From an uncultured Opitutia bacterium (GTDB taxonomy: Bacteria; Verrucomicrobiota; Verrucomicrobiia; Opitutales; Opitutaceae), in NCBI GenBank assembly GCA_903902745.1, contig CAIUWA010000001.1:1-35728 (forward strand): a stretch of 35,728 nt of DNA. Reading direction: 5' to 3'. The translations under genes were made by a program, and so were the position numbers. Positions 8,652 to 16,661 of the stretch are shown piece by piece (the stretch's first letter is position 1; each line of letters opens with the position of its first letter). Under the pieces are notes generated by a model. That model was not told the origin of the DNA. It did not search any database and was given only the letters and a program-made list of their open reading frames with translations.

Positions 8652-8805
8652 TTGGGAATTTGGAATTGGGAATTAGGACGAACCACTTTGCCACCATGGC
8701 TCCGGATTTCTCCCACCGCCCAACGGCCCATTCCCAGGTCTTTCGGCTCCCGAACAATTCCGAATTTCCAATTCCGAATTCCCAACTACCAATTCCCAAT
8801 TCCCC
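8652..8805 (+). repeat. Inverted heptamer array between ATPase and first permease
   Basis: This is the clearest member of the family. The left arm at 8652-8679 has units TTGGGAA, TTTGGAA, TTGGGAA, TTAGGAC. The right arm at 8757-8804 has seven units in perfect 7-nt register, including ATTCCGA, ATTTCCA, ATTCCCA and ACTACCA. GGAATTGGGAATT (8662-8674) is perfectly complementary to AATTCCCAATTCC (8791-8803). The array begins 3 nt after the ATPase stop codon and ends 22 nt before the permease ATG. The 77-nt central part shows no gene. Confidence 0.85.
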
Positions 8806-8826
8806 GCCGGCGCAGCCGACATCCCC

Positions 8827-10077
8827 ATGACCCGCCTCGTCTACGAGTTCACTGAGTCCTTCCGCATCGCGTTCGCGCAGATCCGCGCGAACAAGCTGCG
8901 CTCCGTGCTCACGGCCCTCGGCGTCATCATCGGCATTGTGGCCGTCACCCTCATGGGCACGGCGATCAACGGCATCGACGTGAGTTTTCAAAACAGCCTC
9001 GCGATGCTGGGCGATGACATCCTCTACGTGGAGAAATGGCCTTGGGGCAACCCCGACGACTGGTGGAACTATCAAAACCGCCCTTCCATCCTCGTGAAGC
9101 ACGCCGATCCCCTCAACCGCATCATTGAATCGACGCCCAACTCGCAGCTGGTGGTCGCCGTGCCGGTGATCCAGCGCGGCACCTCGGTGAAATTCGGCGC
9201 CAACAAGGTGACGGGGATCACGACCATCGGCACCACGGCGGATTACGCCCAAACCTCCACCTTCGACTTTGCCGAGGGCCGGCTCTTCAACGACACTGAG
9301 AGCAGCGCCGGGCGGCTGGTGTGCCTGATCGGGGCCGATGTGGCGGACGCCTTGTTCCAGGGTATTTCGCCGATCGATAAGATGGTGCTCATCGACGACA
9401 ATCCGTTCACGGTCATCGGCGTGCTCGCCCGGCAGGGTTCCATCCTCGGCCTGTTCAGCTTCGACAACCAGACCATCATCCCGATCAACGCCTTCAAGCG
9501 CTTCTACGGCCAGCGCGGCGGCGTGCAGTTGCGCGTGAAGATCGCGGACAAGCTCAAGCTGGCCGACGCGAAGGACGAGCTCACCGGGGCCATGCGTCGC
9601 GTGCGCGGCCAGCTGCCGGGTGAACGCGACAATTTCTCGATCAACGAGCAGCAGCTTTTCAAGGCGCAGCTCGACCCGATCAAGCGCGTCATCGCCATTG
9701 CGGGCCTCTTCATCACGGGGCTGGCGCTCTTCGTGGGCGCGATCGGCATCATGAACATCACGTTCGTGAGCGTGAAGGAGCGCACCAAGGAGATCGGCAC
9801 GCGCAAGGCGCTGGGCGCCCGCCGTCGCACCATCCTGCTGCAGTTCCTGATCGAGGCGGTGTCCATCTGCCTGGTCGGCGGCGTCGTGGGCCTCGGGATC
9901 ACGTTTGGCGTGTGCCAGGGCATCCGCTCGGCGATGCCGGCCTTCCCGATCGTGTTTTCCGCCGGTCTCGTGCTGGTCAGCATGGTCGTCTCCATCGTCA
10001 CGGGCATCGTCTCCGGTTTCGCCCCCGCCCTCGGCGCCTCCCGCCTCGATCCGGTGGTAGCGCTGCGATATGAGTGA
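8827..10077 (+). CDS. FtsX/MacB-type ABC permease (first of two)
   Basis: This 416-residue inner-membrane protein has the MacB permease layout: one N-terminal transmembrane helix (about 27-48), a periplasmic MacB-PCD-like domain to about 285, then three C-terminal helices (about 292-315, 343-365, 380-402). The conserved 'SVKERTKEIGTRKALGARR' loop, which contacts the ATPase, lies between helices 2 and 3, and the protein ends in 'LDPVVALRYE'. The N-terminal periplasmic part contains a Trp-rich stretch 'EKWPWGNPDDWWNY'. It is distinct from, but homologous to, the permease that follows, so a heterodimeric permease is likely. The alternative is two homodimeric transporters sharing one ATPase. Confidence 0.9.
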   Translation: MTRLVYEFTESFRIAFAQIRANKLRSVLTALGVIIGIVAVTLMGTAINGIDVSFQNSLAMLGDDILYVEKWPWGNPDDWWNYQNRPSILVKHADPLNRIIESTPNSQLVVAVPVIQRGTSVKFGANKVTGITTIGTTADYAQTSTFDFAEGRLFNDTESSAGRLVCLIGADVADALFQGISPIDKMVLIDDNPFTVIGVLARQGSILGLFSFDNQTIIPINAFKRFYGQRGGVQLRVKIADKLKLADAKDELTGAMRRVRGQLPGERDNFSINEQQLFKAQLDPIKRVIAIAGLFITGLALFVGAIGIMNITFVSVKERTKEIGTRKALGARRRTILLQFLIEAVSICLVGGVVGLGITFGVCQGIRSAMPAFPIVFSAGLVLVSMVVSIVTGIVSGFAPALGASRLDPVVALRYE

Positions 10078-10082
10078 GGGAG

Positions 10083-10180
10083 TGTAATTGGGAATTAGTA
10101 ATTGGGAATTGGTCCAACCCTCGATCCACCGGCCACCCCTCCCTAATTCCCAACTCCCAATTCCAAATTCCCAATTTCCC
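10083..10180 (+). repeat. Inverted heptamer array between the two permease genes
   Basis: The left arm at 10088-10115 reads TTGGGAA, TTAGTAA, TTGGGAA, TTGGTCC. The right arm at 10146-10180 reads ATTCCCA, ACTCCCA, ATTCCAA, ATTCCCA, ATTTCCC. Both are in exact 7-nt register and complementary to each other. The left arm starts about 6-10 nt after the stop of the first permease. The right arm ends 6 nt before the ATG of the second, so the paired form would cover its ribosome-binding region. Confidence 0.85.
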
Positions 10181-10186
10181 TCAGCA

Positions 10187-11422
10187 ATGAAATTCACCGA
10201 GATCCTCCGCATGTCTTTTGGCTCCCTCGGGGTGAACAAGCTCCGTTCCGCCCTCACCATGCTCGGCATCACCATCGGGGTGTTCTCGGTTATCGGGGTG
10301 ATGACGGCGGTGTCGGCGCTGCGCGGCTCGATCGAGTCCGGGCTGAGCTACCTTGGCTCGGATAGCTTCCAGTTTGGCAAGTGGCCCAGCGGCATCCGGA
10401 TCAGTGGCAACAACTGGCGCAAGTATGCGATGCGCCGCGACCTTACCCTCGCGCAGGGCCAGCGCTACCTGCAACTGATGGAAGGGTCGGCCGACGTGGT
10501 CACCTTGACCACGGCCACCGGCGGGGTGCAGATGATTTATGGCGGCCGCCAGACCACGCCCAACATGCGCATGGTCGGCACCAATGAGCATTTTCTCGCA
10601 TCCAACCAGTATGAAATCGACTCCGGCCGTAATTTTACGACGGAGGATGTCGACCTTGGGCGCAGCGTTGCGATCCTCGGTCAGGATGTGGTGCAGAAAC
10701 TTTTTCCGTCTGAGTCGCCCTTGGGCCAGCGGGTGAAGATCCGGCAGCGCACCTATGAGATCATCGGCACGCTGGCCTCCAAGGGCTCGGCGTTCGGCAG
10801 CACGCAGGACGGCCTCGCCCTGGTCCCGATCACGCGGTTCATGAGCGATTTTGGCGCGAACGGCCGCTCGATCAACATTGCCACCCAGGCGCCAAGCCAG
10901 GCCCTCTACAACACCACGGTCGACAAGGGCGTCAGTGCCATGCGCATCGTCCGCGGCCTGCAGGCCGAGGATGACAACGATTTCGAACTCAGCTCGAACG
11001 ACTCGCTCATCGCGTCCTTTGCCCAGATTGCGGACGTCATCCAGTCGGGCTCGCTCGCCATCAGCGCCATCGCGCTGCTGGCCGCCGGCGTGGGCATCAT
11101 GAACATCATGCTCGTGAGCGTGACGGAGCGCACGAAGGAGATCGGCATCCGCAAGTCCATCGGCGCGCGAAAGGTCAGCATTCTCCTGCAATTCCTCGTG
11201 GAGGCCGTGGTCATCTCCCTCGCCGGCGGCCTGATGGGGATCCTGCTGGGCGTGGCGGGAGGCGACGGCCTCGCGCTCTGGCTGAAGGCCGCGATCGTCT
11301 TTCCGTGGGAGTGGGCCGCGCTGGGCCTGCTCGTCTGCTCCGCGATCGGCGTCGGCTTCGGCTTCTACCCGGCGCTCAAGGCGGCCTCACTCGATCCGAT
11401 CGAGGCGCTGCGCTACGAATAG
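10187..11422 (+). CDS. FtsX/MacB-type ABC permease (second of two)
   Basis: This 411-residue inner-membrane protein has the same four-helix layout as the preceding permease. A transmembrane helix lies at about 22-44, a periplasmic domain at about 45-280, and three further helices at about 285-310, 340-362 and 375-398. 'SVTERTKEIGIRKSIGARK' is the MacB-type coupling loop, and the protein ends 'LDPIEALRYE'. The start at 10187 matches the paralogue's N terminus; the upstream frame is repeat-derived. It completes an adaptor-ATPase-permease-permease operon. Export of a peptide, a glycolipid or an antibiotic-like compound are all possible, and the sequence does not choose between them. Confidence 0.9.
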   Translation: MKFTEILRMSFGSLGVNKLRSALTMLGITIGVFSVIGVMTAVSALRGSIESGLSYLGSDSFQFGKWPSGIRISGNNWRKYAMRRDLTLAQGQRYLQLMEGSADVVTLTTATGGVQMIYGGRQTTPNMRMVGTNEHFLASNQYEIDSGRNFTTEDVDLGRSVAILGQDVVQKLFPSESPLGQRVKIRQRTYEIIGTLASKGSAFGSTQDGLALVPITRFMSDFGANGRSINIATQAPSQALYNTTVDKGVSAMRIVRGLQAEDDNDFELSSNDSLIASFAQIADVIQSGSLAISAIALLAAGVGIMNIMLVSVTERTKEIGIRKSIGARKVSILLQFLVEAVVISLAGGLMGILLGVAGGDGLALWLKAAIVFPWEWAALGLLVCSAIGVGFGFYPALKAASLDPIEALRYE

Positions 11423-11446
11423 CGGCGGGCGTTTCAGTGCGATTTA

Positions 11447-11521
11447 GCCACAAAGGCACGGAGTCACGAAGGTCGATCTCCGGAATGGGATGTCCGCTTC
11501 GTGTCTCCGTGCCTTTGTGGC
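11447..11521. repeat. Inverted octamer array between convergent genes
   Basis: The left arm at 11447-11471 is built of 8-nt units (GCCACAAA, GGCACGGA, GTCACGAA). The right arm at 11497-11521 is its reverse complement, matching 24 of 25 positions. It fills most of the 105-bp gap between the convergent second permease and adenylate-kinase-like genes, so it could serve as a transcript-ending hairpin for either strand. No T run follows. It belongs to the same 8-nt family as 29604-29686 and 12855-12884. Confidence 0.85.
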
Positions 11522-11527
11522 CAAGGT

Positions 11528-12751
11528 TCAACCGCGGCGGATTTCGGAGCCGTGGAAGCGGATGAGGATGCGGTAGACTTTCTTCACGCGGCACTTGATC
11601 AGGCCGGTGGCCGGGTCGAAACGCTCGGGGACCTCGATCTTGTGGAGGTCCACCACCGCGTGGTAGCCGCGCTCGGAAAAAACGTCGATCAGCATCGCCA
11701 GCGCGAGCGGATCATCGAGGACCGCGTCCTCGGTGTTGATGTGCGCGACGCCCGAGATCGCGTGGCAGATCACGATGGGCACGATCTTCTTCTCGATGAA
11801 CTCGAGGACCTTCGCGAAAAGCTCACGGTGCTCCAGCTCGTAGCCGTCGAGGCGCTTTACGAGTTCCTGGCGGGCGTGGATGATGATCTCCTTCGCCACC
11901 GGCACGCTGCGCAGGCGGTCGACCGTGCGCGGGTCGAGCTCGAGCGTGCTCTGGTACTCAAGCTCCTTGAGGATGTTCTGCTCGACCTCCTCGACCGCGC
12001 CCTGCGCGTTGACGAAGTGATAGTGGAAGACCTCCTTCAGCGACTGGAGTGCATCCCACGTCTGCTCCTTGAACACGCGGTAGCGGCGCTGGGCGAGCGC
12101 CTCGTCATAGTCGGTCGGCCGCTCCTCGAGCAGTTCGCCGATGCCGGTGCGGCGGACCTCGTCGTTGTGCGCCTTGACCTCGTGGCCGCGCTTGAGCTGG
12201 CGCGTGATGGCGGTCCGCTCGTCGACGAAGAGCACCATGATGTGGATCGTCGTCTGGCGGAAATGGATGCTCAGCGGCGTCTGGTAGAACTCACTGCGCA
12301 GGGCGTGGAGCCGGCTGACCAGTAGTTTGAGGCACTCGACCTGCACCTTGGTGCGGGGGAAGCCGTCGAGGATGACGCCGTCGCGATACTCGGGTCGGAG
12401 GAGGCGGCGGAAGAGCAGGCCAATCACCTCGCGGTCGCCGACCATGTTGCCGCCGTCCTTGAGCCGGCGGGCCTCGGGGGAGTCGAGGAGGGCGCTGATG
12501 ACGATGGGGCCGCAGGTGAGGCCGCGGGCGCTGGCGATGAAGGCGGAGTTGGTGCCCTTGCCGGCGCCGGGGGCGCCGCCGAGGAGGATGATTTCCTTCG
12601 GGAAGCGCAGGTTCTCGCGGCCGAAGTCGGCCTCGAGATCCTGCCAGACGGCCTCAAAGATGAGCTGGGCGTCCTTGATTTCCAGGTCCGGCTGTTTGGA
12701 GGTGGGCAGGGCTGGCAGGGCGGTGGTCTTGGAGGCGGCAGGGGTCGGCAT
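11528..12751 (-). CDS. Oversized adenylate-kinase-like nucleoside monophosphate kinase
   Basis: The protein is 407 residues long, about twice a normal adenylate kinase. The kinase core is recognisable: P-loop 'LLGGAPGAGKGT' near residue 55, an NMP-binding stretch with 'DGFPRTKVQ', and a C-terminal core motif 'ERPTDYDEALAQRRYRVF' matching the usual R-D-D-x-x-E arrangement. The long LID insert of typical Adk is not evident. About 150 extra residues follow, including 'VVDLHKIEVPERFD', which I do not recognise. The start at 12751 was chosen because upstream in-frame sequence looks non-coding and contains a repeat. It may phosphorylate AMP or another NMP in the cytoplasm; the C-terminal extension could be regulatory. 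It is a single gene facing the efflux operon. Confidence 0.78.
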   Translation of the reverse strand: MPTPAASKTTALPALPTSKQPDLEIKDAQLIFEAVWQDLEADFGRENLRFPKEIILLGGAPGAGKGTNSAFIASARGLTCGPIVISALLDSPEARRLKDGGNMVGDREVIGLLFRRLLRPEYRDGVILDGFPRTKVQVECLKLLVSRLHALRSEFYQTPLSIHFRQTTIHIMVLFVDERTAITRQLKRGHEVKAHNDEVRRTGIGELLEERPTDYDEALAQRRYRVFKEQTWDALQSLKEVFHYHFVNAQGAVEEVEQNILKELEYQSTLELDPRTVDRLRSVPVAKEIIIHARQELVKRLDGYELEHRELFAKVLEFIEKKIVPIVICHAISGVAHINTEDAVLDDPLALAMLIDVFSERGYHAVVDLHKIEVPERFDPATGLIKCRVKKVYRILIRFHGSEIRRG

Positions 12752-12854
12752 GGCGGTGGAGGCGGGCAGGTTGGCGGGTTTCCGTCGCCGATTCGACACT
12801 AGAAATTGTGAGACAGGCAGATGTTTCGGGCGGGGAAATCCCGAACAAGCGTGA

Positions 12855-12884
12855 ACCACGAGGGGACGAAGCCACGAAGGAAGG
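12855..12884. repeat. Solitary octamer-repeat arm
   Basis: Three consecutive 8-nt units (ACCACGAG, GGGACGAA, GCCACGAA) followed by GGAAGG match the family found at 11447-11521 and 29604-29686. I could not find a complementary partner within the 330-bp gap between the divergent kinase-like and response-regulator genes. It may be a remnant or a founding single arm. The rest of 12752-12957 shows no gene. Confidence 0.55.
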
Positions 12885-12957
12885 GCGGTAGAAGGCGGCG
12901 ACGGTGATTTTCGCGCGGAACCTTTCCCGCTGGCGTCCGTCAAATTCAGTAAGACTC

Positions 12958-13037
12958 CCCGCGAGCCACGGCTTGCGGGATGTTAGTTGAAGCTGGACCT
13001 GGCGGGGCCGCGCAAGCGGCCCCGCCTTGGCTTTTTT
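12958..13037 (+). terminator. Tandem hairpins and T6 tract upstream of the response regulator
   Basis: A first hairpin pairs CCCGCGAGC (12958-12966) with GCTTGCGGG (12971-12979) around CACG, with one G-T wobble. A second is a perfect 10-bp stem, GGCGGGGCCG (13001-13010) with CGGCCCCGCC (13017-13026) around CGCAAG. The sequence TTGGC and then six T (13032-13037) follow. This looks like a rho-independent terminator on the plus strand, yet no plus-strand gene lies upstream; it sits 45 nt before the response-regulator ATG. It may end a small RNA or act as an attenuator in the leader. The T run is offset by 5 nt from the stem, which weakens the terminator reading. Confidence 0.5.
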
Positions 13038-13081
13038 GGCATTGGCCCCCACCCGTCTTGAAAACAGCCTCCTTTCCTTCC

Positions 13082-14416
13082 ATGCGAGTCCTCATTGTCG
13101 ACGACGAACCCGGCATCCGCAAAACCAGCCGGCTGGCCGTGGAGACAATGGGCCATGAGGTGGTAGATGTGCCGACGGGCGCCCGCGCGCTGAAGGCGCT
13201 GGAGGAGGCGGCCTTTGACGCGTGCTTTCTCGACGTGAAGCTGGGAACGGAGGACGGCCTCGAGGTGCTCGCCCGGTTGCTGCAGGCCTCACCGACGCTG
13301 GCCGTGGTGATGTTCACGGCCTTCGCCAACATCGCGACGGCGGTCGAGGCGATGCGGCGCGGGGCGTTCGACTTTATCCCGAAGCCCTTCACGCCGGACC
13401 AGATCCGGGCCGTCCTTGCCAAGGTGGCCAAGACCCGTTCGCTGGAGTCGAAGGTGCGGCAGCTGGAATCGCAGCTGGCGGACGAGTCGCCGGCGGTCGA
13501 CCTCGGCTCCGCGGAACCGGCGATGCAGCGCTCGCTCCAGATCGCGTTCAAGGCGGCGGAGACCCCGGCGAACCTGCTCATCCTCGGGCCGAGCGGCACG
13601 GGCAAGAGCGTGCTCGCCCGCGAGGTGCACAAGCGCAGCGCGCAACGTGAGGCGGCGTTTGTGACGGTCAACTGCCCGAGCCTCTCGAAGGAACTCCTCG
13701 AGAGCGAACTGTTCGGCCATGTGCGCGGATCCTTCACCGGCGCGGTGGCCGACACGCTCGGCAAGGTCGCGGCGGCGGACGGCGGCACGCTCTTCCTCGA
13801 CGAGATCGGGGAGATGCCCCTCGAGATCCAGCCGAAGCTGCTCCGGCTGCTGCAGGAGCACGAATACGAGCGGGTGGGCGAGGCCCGGTCGCGCAAGTCC
13901 AACGTGCGCATCATCGCCGCGACGAACCGCAATCTCGCCGAGGAGGTCAAGGCCGGCCGTTTCCGCGAGGATCTCTTCTACCGCCTCAACGTCATCACGA
14001 TCGCGCTGCCCGGCCTGCGGGACCGCCCCGGGGACCGGCAGCGGCTGGCCGAGAGTTACCTCGCGTTTTTTTCCGCGCGCATCGGCAAGCATGCCAAGAA
14101 CTTTTCGCCCGCCGTGGCCGCGGCATTTGCCGGCTATGCGTGGCCGGGCAACCTGCGCGAGCTGCGCAACGTGATTGAGCGGGCCGTCATCTTGGCCGCC
14201 GGGGCCACGATCGAGCTGGCCGACCTGCCGGAGGATTTTCACGGGCCGGCGAACTCCGCCGTGGTCGTGGGGGCGCCCGTGACTCTCGAGGCCGTGGAGG
14301 CCGAGCACATCCGCCGCATCCTTGCAGGTAGCGGCACCCTCGACGAGGCGGCCCGCACACTCGGCATCGACCCCGCCACGCTCTACCGCAAGCGCCAGAA
14401 GCTGGGCCTGCACTAA
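13082..14416 (+). CDS. NtrC-family sigma-54-dependent response regulator
   Basis: This is a 444-residue transcription activator. The receiver domain (1-115) has acidic D7/D8, phosphoacceptor D51, T79 and K101. The AAA+ domain has Walker A GPSGTGKS at 169-176, Walker B TLFLDE at 236-241 and the sigma-54 contact loop GSFTGA at 216-221, where Ser replaces the usual Ala of GAFTGA. A Fis-type helix-turn-helix closes the protein (DEAARTLGIDPATLYRKRQ). The start at 13082 opens the receiver fold directly. The kinase gene begins 12 bp downstream, so the two form one two-component operon. Targets are unknown; I found no convincing sigma-54 promoter in the adjacent gaps. Confidence 0.92.
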   Translation: MRVLIVDDEPGIRKTSRLAVETMGHEVVDVPTGARALKALEEAAFDACFLDVKLGTEDGLEVLARLLQASPTLAVVMFTAFANIATAVEAMRRGAFDFIPKPFTPDQIRAVLAKVAKTRSLESKVRQLESQLADESPAVDLGSAEPAMQRSLQIAFKAAETPANLLILGPSGTGKSVLAREVHKRSAQREAAFVTVNCPSLSKELLESELFGHVRGSFTGAVADTLGKVAAADGGTLFLDEIGEMPLEIQPKLLRLLQEHEYERVGEARSRKSNVRIIAATNRNLAEEVKAGRFREDLFYRLNVITIALPGLRDRPGDRQRLAESYLAFFSARIGKHAKNFSPAVAAAFAGYAWPGNLRELRNVIERAVILAAGATIELADLPEDFHGPANSAVVVGAPVTLEAVEAEHIRRILAGSGTLDEAARTLGIDPATLYRKRQKLGLH

Positions 14417-14428
14417 GGCCTGCCCGCG

Positions 14429-16225
14429 ATGCTCCGCTCGCGCCTCACCCTCGGCCTGTTGCCGCTCCTGCTGCTGTTCCTGGCGGTCGGCCTCTATGCG
14501 TTCCGGGCCAGCCAGGATTTTGGCGCGGCGGTGCAGGGCATTCTCGACCGCAACCTCCTATCGATCGCGCGCGTGAAGGAGATGCGCACGGCTCTGAGCC
14601 AGATGAACGACGCCCTTGGCCAGGCCGTGCTGCCGGGCGGCGCACGGAGTGCCAGCCGCGGCTTTGACGAGGGCCGGGCCCGGTTCAAGCGCAGCCTCAA
14701 CGATGAATTGCTCGCCGGCCCGGCCGCCGGCAAGGCCAGCCTGCTCAATGAACTCGACGATCGGTTCCAGCGCTTCACCCAGATGGGCGAGACTACCTTC
14801 CGCGGCGGTCCGTTCGACCTCGTGGCACGCTATGGGCAGGCTGAGGCGGCGCTCATCCGGGTCAACACGGCCCTGGAGGCGGTGCTGGAGAAGGATCACG
14901 ATGATGTCCGGGCCGCGGGATTGCGCATCCAGGCCCGGACCGAGGAAACGCTGCGGCTGCTGTTCGCCGCCATGCTGGTGGCCGTGGGATTGTTTTTTTT
15001 CCTGGCGTGGCGCCTGGGCAGCTCGTTGCTGGAGCCGATCAAGGCCGTGACGGAGTCCGCGGTGGCGCTGGGGCGGGGCGACCTCGAGCGCGAAGTGCCG
15101 GTGACCTCGCGCGACGAACTCGGCCAGCTCGCGAAGGCCTTCAACGCGATGGCGGTCCACCTCCGGGCCTATCGGGAGGCGACATTGGCGAAAGTCCTGC
15201 GCACGCAGCGCACGATGGAAGCCACGCTCACCTCGGCGCCGGATCCGGTCTTTGTGATTTCCAGCGACGGCACGCACACGGTACGCAACCCGGCCGCGGA
15301 GCAGCTCGCGCAGTCTTCCGGATTCAGCCGGGGGTTTCCCGCCGCGCTGGCGGAGCCGCTGGCGAAGGTGCTCGCGACGGGCGATCACTACCTGCCGACC
15401 GACTATGGGCGGGCGGTGACGCTGCGGGTGGCGCGCGAGGACCGCCACTATCTGCCGCGCATCCTCGCCATCGGTGACAAGCTCACCGAGTTCAAGGGCG
15501 CGGCTGTCATCCTGCAGGATGTCACGAAGTTCCGCCTGCTTGACGACGCGAAGACCAATCTCGTTGGGACCGTGAGCCATGAGCTGAAGACGCCGCTCAC
15601 AAGCCTGCGGATGGCGGTCTATCTGCTGCTGGAGCAGAATGTCGGCGCCCTGGCCCCGCAGCAAATCGAGTTGCTGGAAACGGCCCGCGACGATGCCGAC
15701 CGGCTTCTGCGCATCCTCGACAACCTGCTCGATCTCACCCGCCTCGAGGCCGGGGCCTCCGCGCTGGACCGCCATCCCATCACCCTTGCCGGGCTGCTGG
15801 ACGGGATTGCCCGCGAGGCGCGCGCCTTCATCGACCCCGCGGGCCAGACGCTCGCGGTGGACATCGAGCCCGGGCTTGAGACGGAGACCATGAACGTGGA
15901 TGGGGAGCGTATTCGACACGTGTTCATCAACCTGCTCACCAACGCCGTAAAATATTCGCCGCGGGGCGGAGTCATCACCCTGAGTGCAATCGCCGGCCCG
16001 CTGGGCTTTGTGCGCTTTGGCGTGCGCGATCAGGGGCCCGGGATTGCGCCGGAGAATGTGCCGCGCGTGTTCGACCGGTTTTATCGTGCGCCGGGACAGG
16101 AGAAATCCGGGGCCGGGCTGGGGCTGACCATCGCGCGGGAAATCGTCGTCGCCCACGGGGGCAGCATCACCTGCATGAGCGAACCGGGCCAGGGCACGGA
16201 GTTCTATTTCCTGCTGCCGCGGTGA
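14429..16225 (+). CDS. Membrane sensor histidine kinase with HAMP and PAS domains
   Basis: This 598-residue sensor has transmembrane helices at about 5-27 and 174-195 that enclose a mostly helical periplasmic domain of about 145 residues. A HAMP domain follows (about 195-250; RDELGQLAKAFNAM), then a PAS-like region ('TLTSAPDPVFVISSDG', about 262-365). The HisKA domain has phosphoacceptor His 384 in 'VSHELKTPLTSLR', and the catalytic ATPase domain shows N-box 'NLLTNAVKYSP', 'DQGPGI' and 'GAGLGL'. The four-helix-like periplasmic part resembles that of several metabolite or envelope sensors, but no ligand can be assigned. It is the cognate kinase of the preceding regulator by position. Confidence 0.92.
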   Translation: MLRSRLTLGLLPLLLLFLAVGLYAFRASQDFGAAVQGILDRNLLSIARVKEMRTALSQMNDALGQAVLPGGARSASRGFDEGRARFKRSLNDELLAGPAAGKASLLNELDDRFQRFTQMGETTFRGGPFDLVARYGQAEAALIRVNTALEAVLEKDHDDVRAAGLRIQARTEETLRLLFAAMLVAVGLFFFLAWRLGSSLLEPIKAVTESAVALGRGDLEREVPVTSRDELGQLAKAFNAMAVHLRAYREATLAKVLRTQRTMEATLTSAPDPVFVISSDGTHTVRNPAAEQLAQSSGFSRGFPAALAEPLAKVLATGDHYLPTDYGRAVTLRVAREDRHYLPRILAIGDKLTEFKGAAVILQDVTKFRLLDDAKTNLVGTVSHELKTPLTSLRMAVYLLLEQNVGALAPQQIELLETARDDADRLLRILDNLLDLTRLEAGASALDRHPITLAGLLDGIAREARAFIDPAGQTLAVDIEPGLETETMNVDGERIRHVFINLLTNAVKYSPRGGVITLSAIAGPLGFVRFGVRDQGPGIAPENVPRVFDRFYRAPGQEKSGAGLGLTIAREIVVAHGGSITCMSEPGQGTEFYFLLPR

Positions 16226-16393
16226 GCCGAACCGGGCAGATTGCGAGCTTTGGGAGGACAGGCTCATGCAGCCTGCACGGAGATCATCGAGGCTGAAGGG
16301 CGCCCTGCGACCCACGGTATTTTTTAAATCCTGCCGGCCAAGGGATTGCCCGGAGCCCGGCCGCGGTGGCATGCGGCATGATAAGGATATGGC

Positions 16394-16597
16394 ATGAACA
16401 AAGTCACAGGCTTGGTCGTGCTGATCGTTGGATGCATCCTGCTCTACTATGGCTGGAAGTCCCATGAATCCGTGGCGTCGGTCGTCAGCTCGTCGGTGAG
16501 CGGCACGCCCACCAACAAATCCCTCTGGCTGCTGGCTCTCGGCCTGCTCGCCGCCATTGCAGGCCTCTTTGAGACCCTGCGCGGCAAAACGCACTGA
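16394..16597 (+). CDS. Small two-helix membrane protein, DUF3185-like
   Basis: This 67-residue protein has two hydrophobic helices (about 5-22 and 46-61) and a short polar loop with 'SGTPTNKSLW', the pattern of DUF3185 family proteins. Their function is unknown. Upstream AAGGAT lies 6-7 nt before the ATG, one of the few clear Shine-Dalgarno-like sites in the window. It is 168 bp downstream of the histidine kinase; the gap contains a small hairpin (16259-16275) and no obvious terminator. With the next gene it may be a stress-response pair controlled by the upstream two-component system, which is inference from position only. Confidence 0.8.
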   Translation: MNKVTGLVVLIVGCILLYYGWKSHESVASVVSSSVSGTPTNKSLWLLALGLLAAIAGLFETLRGKTH

Positions 16598-16661
16598 CCG
16601 CACCCAACGATTTCAACCTCATCTCTCCGACAGCCAACTCACCACTGAATCCATCCCACTC

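Noticed and set aside
8757-8804. Repeat array considered as CRISPR
   Set aside because: Units are 7 nt with no spacers and are arranged as inverted arms; no cas genes are present.
8557-10275. 572-codon minus-strand frame opposite the first permease
   Set aside because: It is a shadow of the permease and reads through the repeat arrays on both sides; it has no recognisable domains.
16367-16384. Possible sigma-54 promoter TGGCATGCGGCATGA upstream of the DUF3185-like gene
   Set aside because: The -12 GC is missing, and the predicted start would fall on the ATG, so spacing and consensus both fail.
14558-16603. 681-codon minus-strand frame opposite the histidine kinase
   Set aside because: The kinase on the plus strand has all canonical motifs; the antisense product has none.
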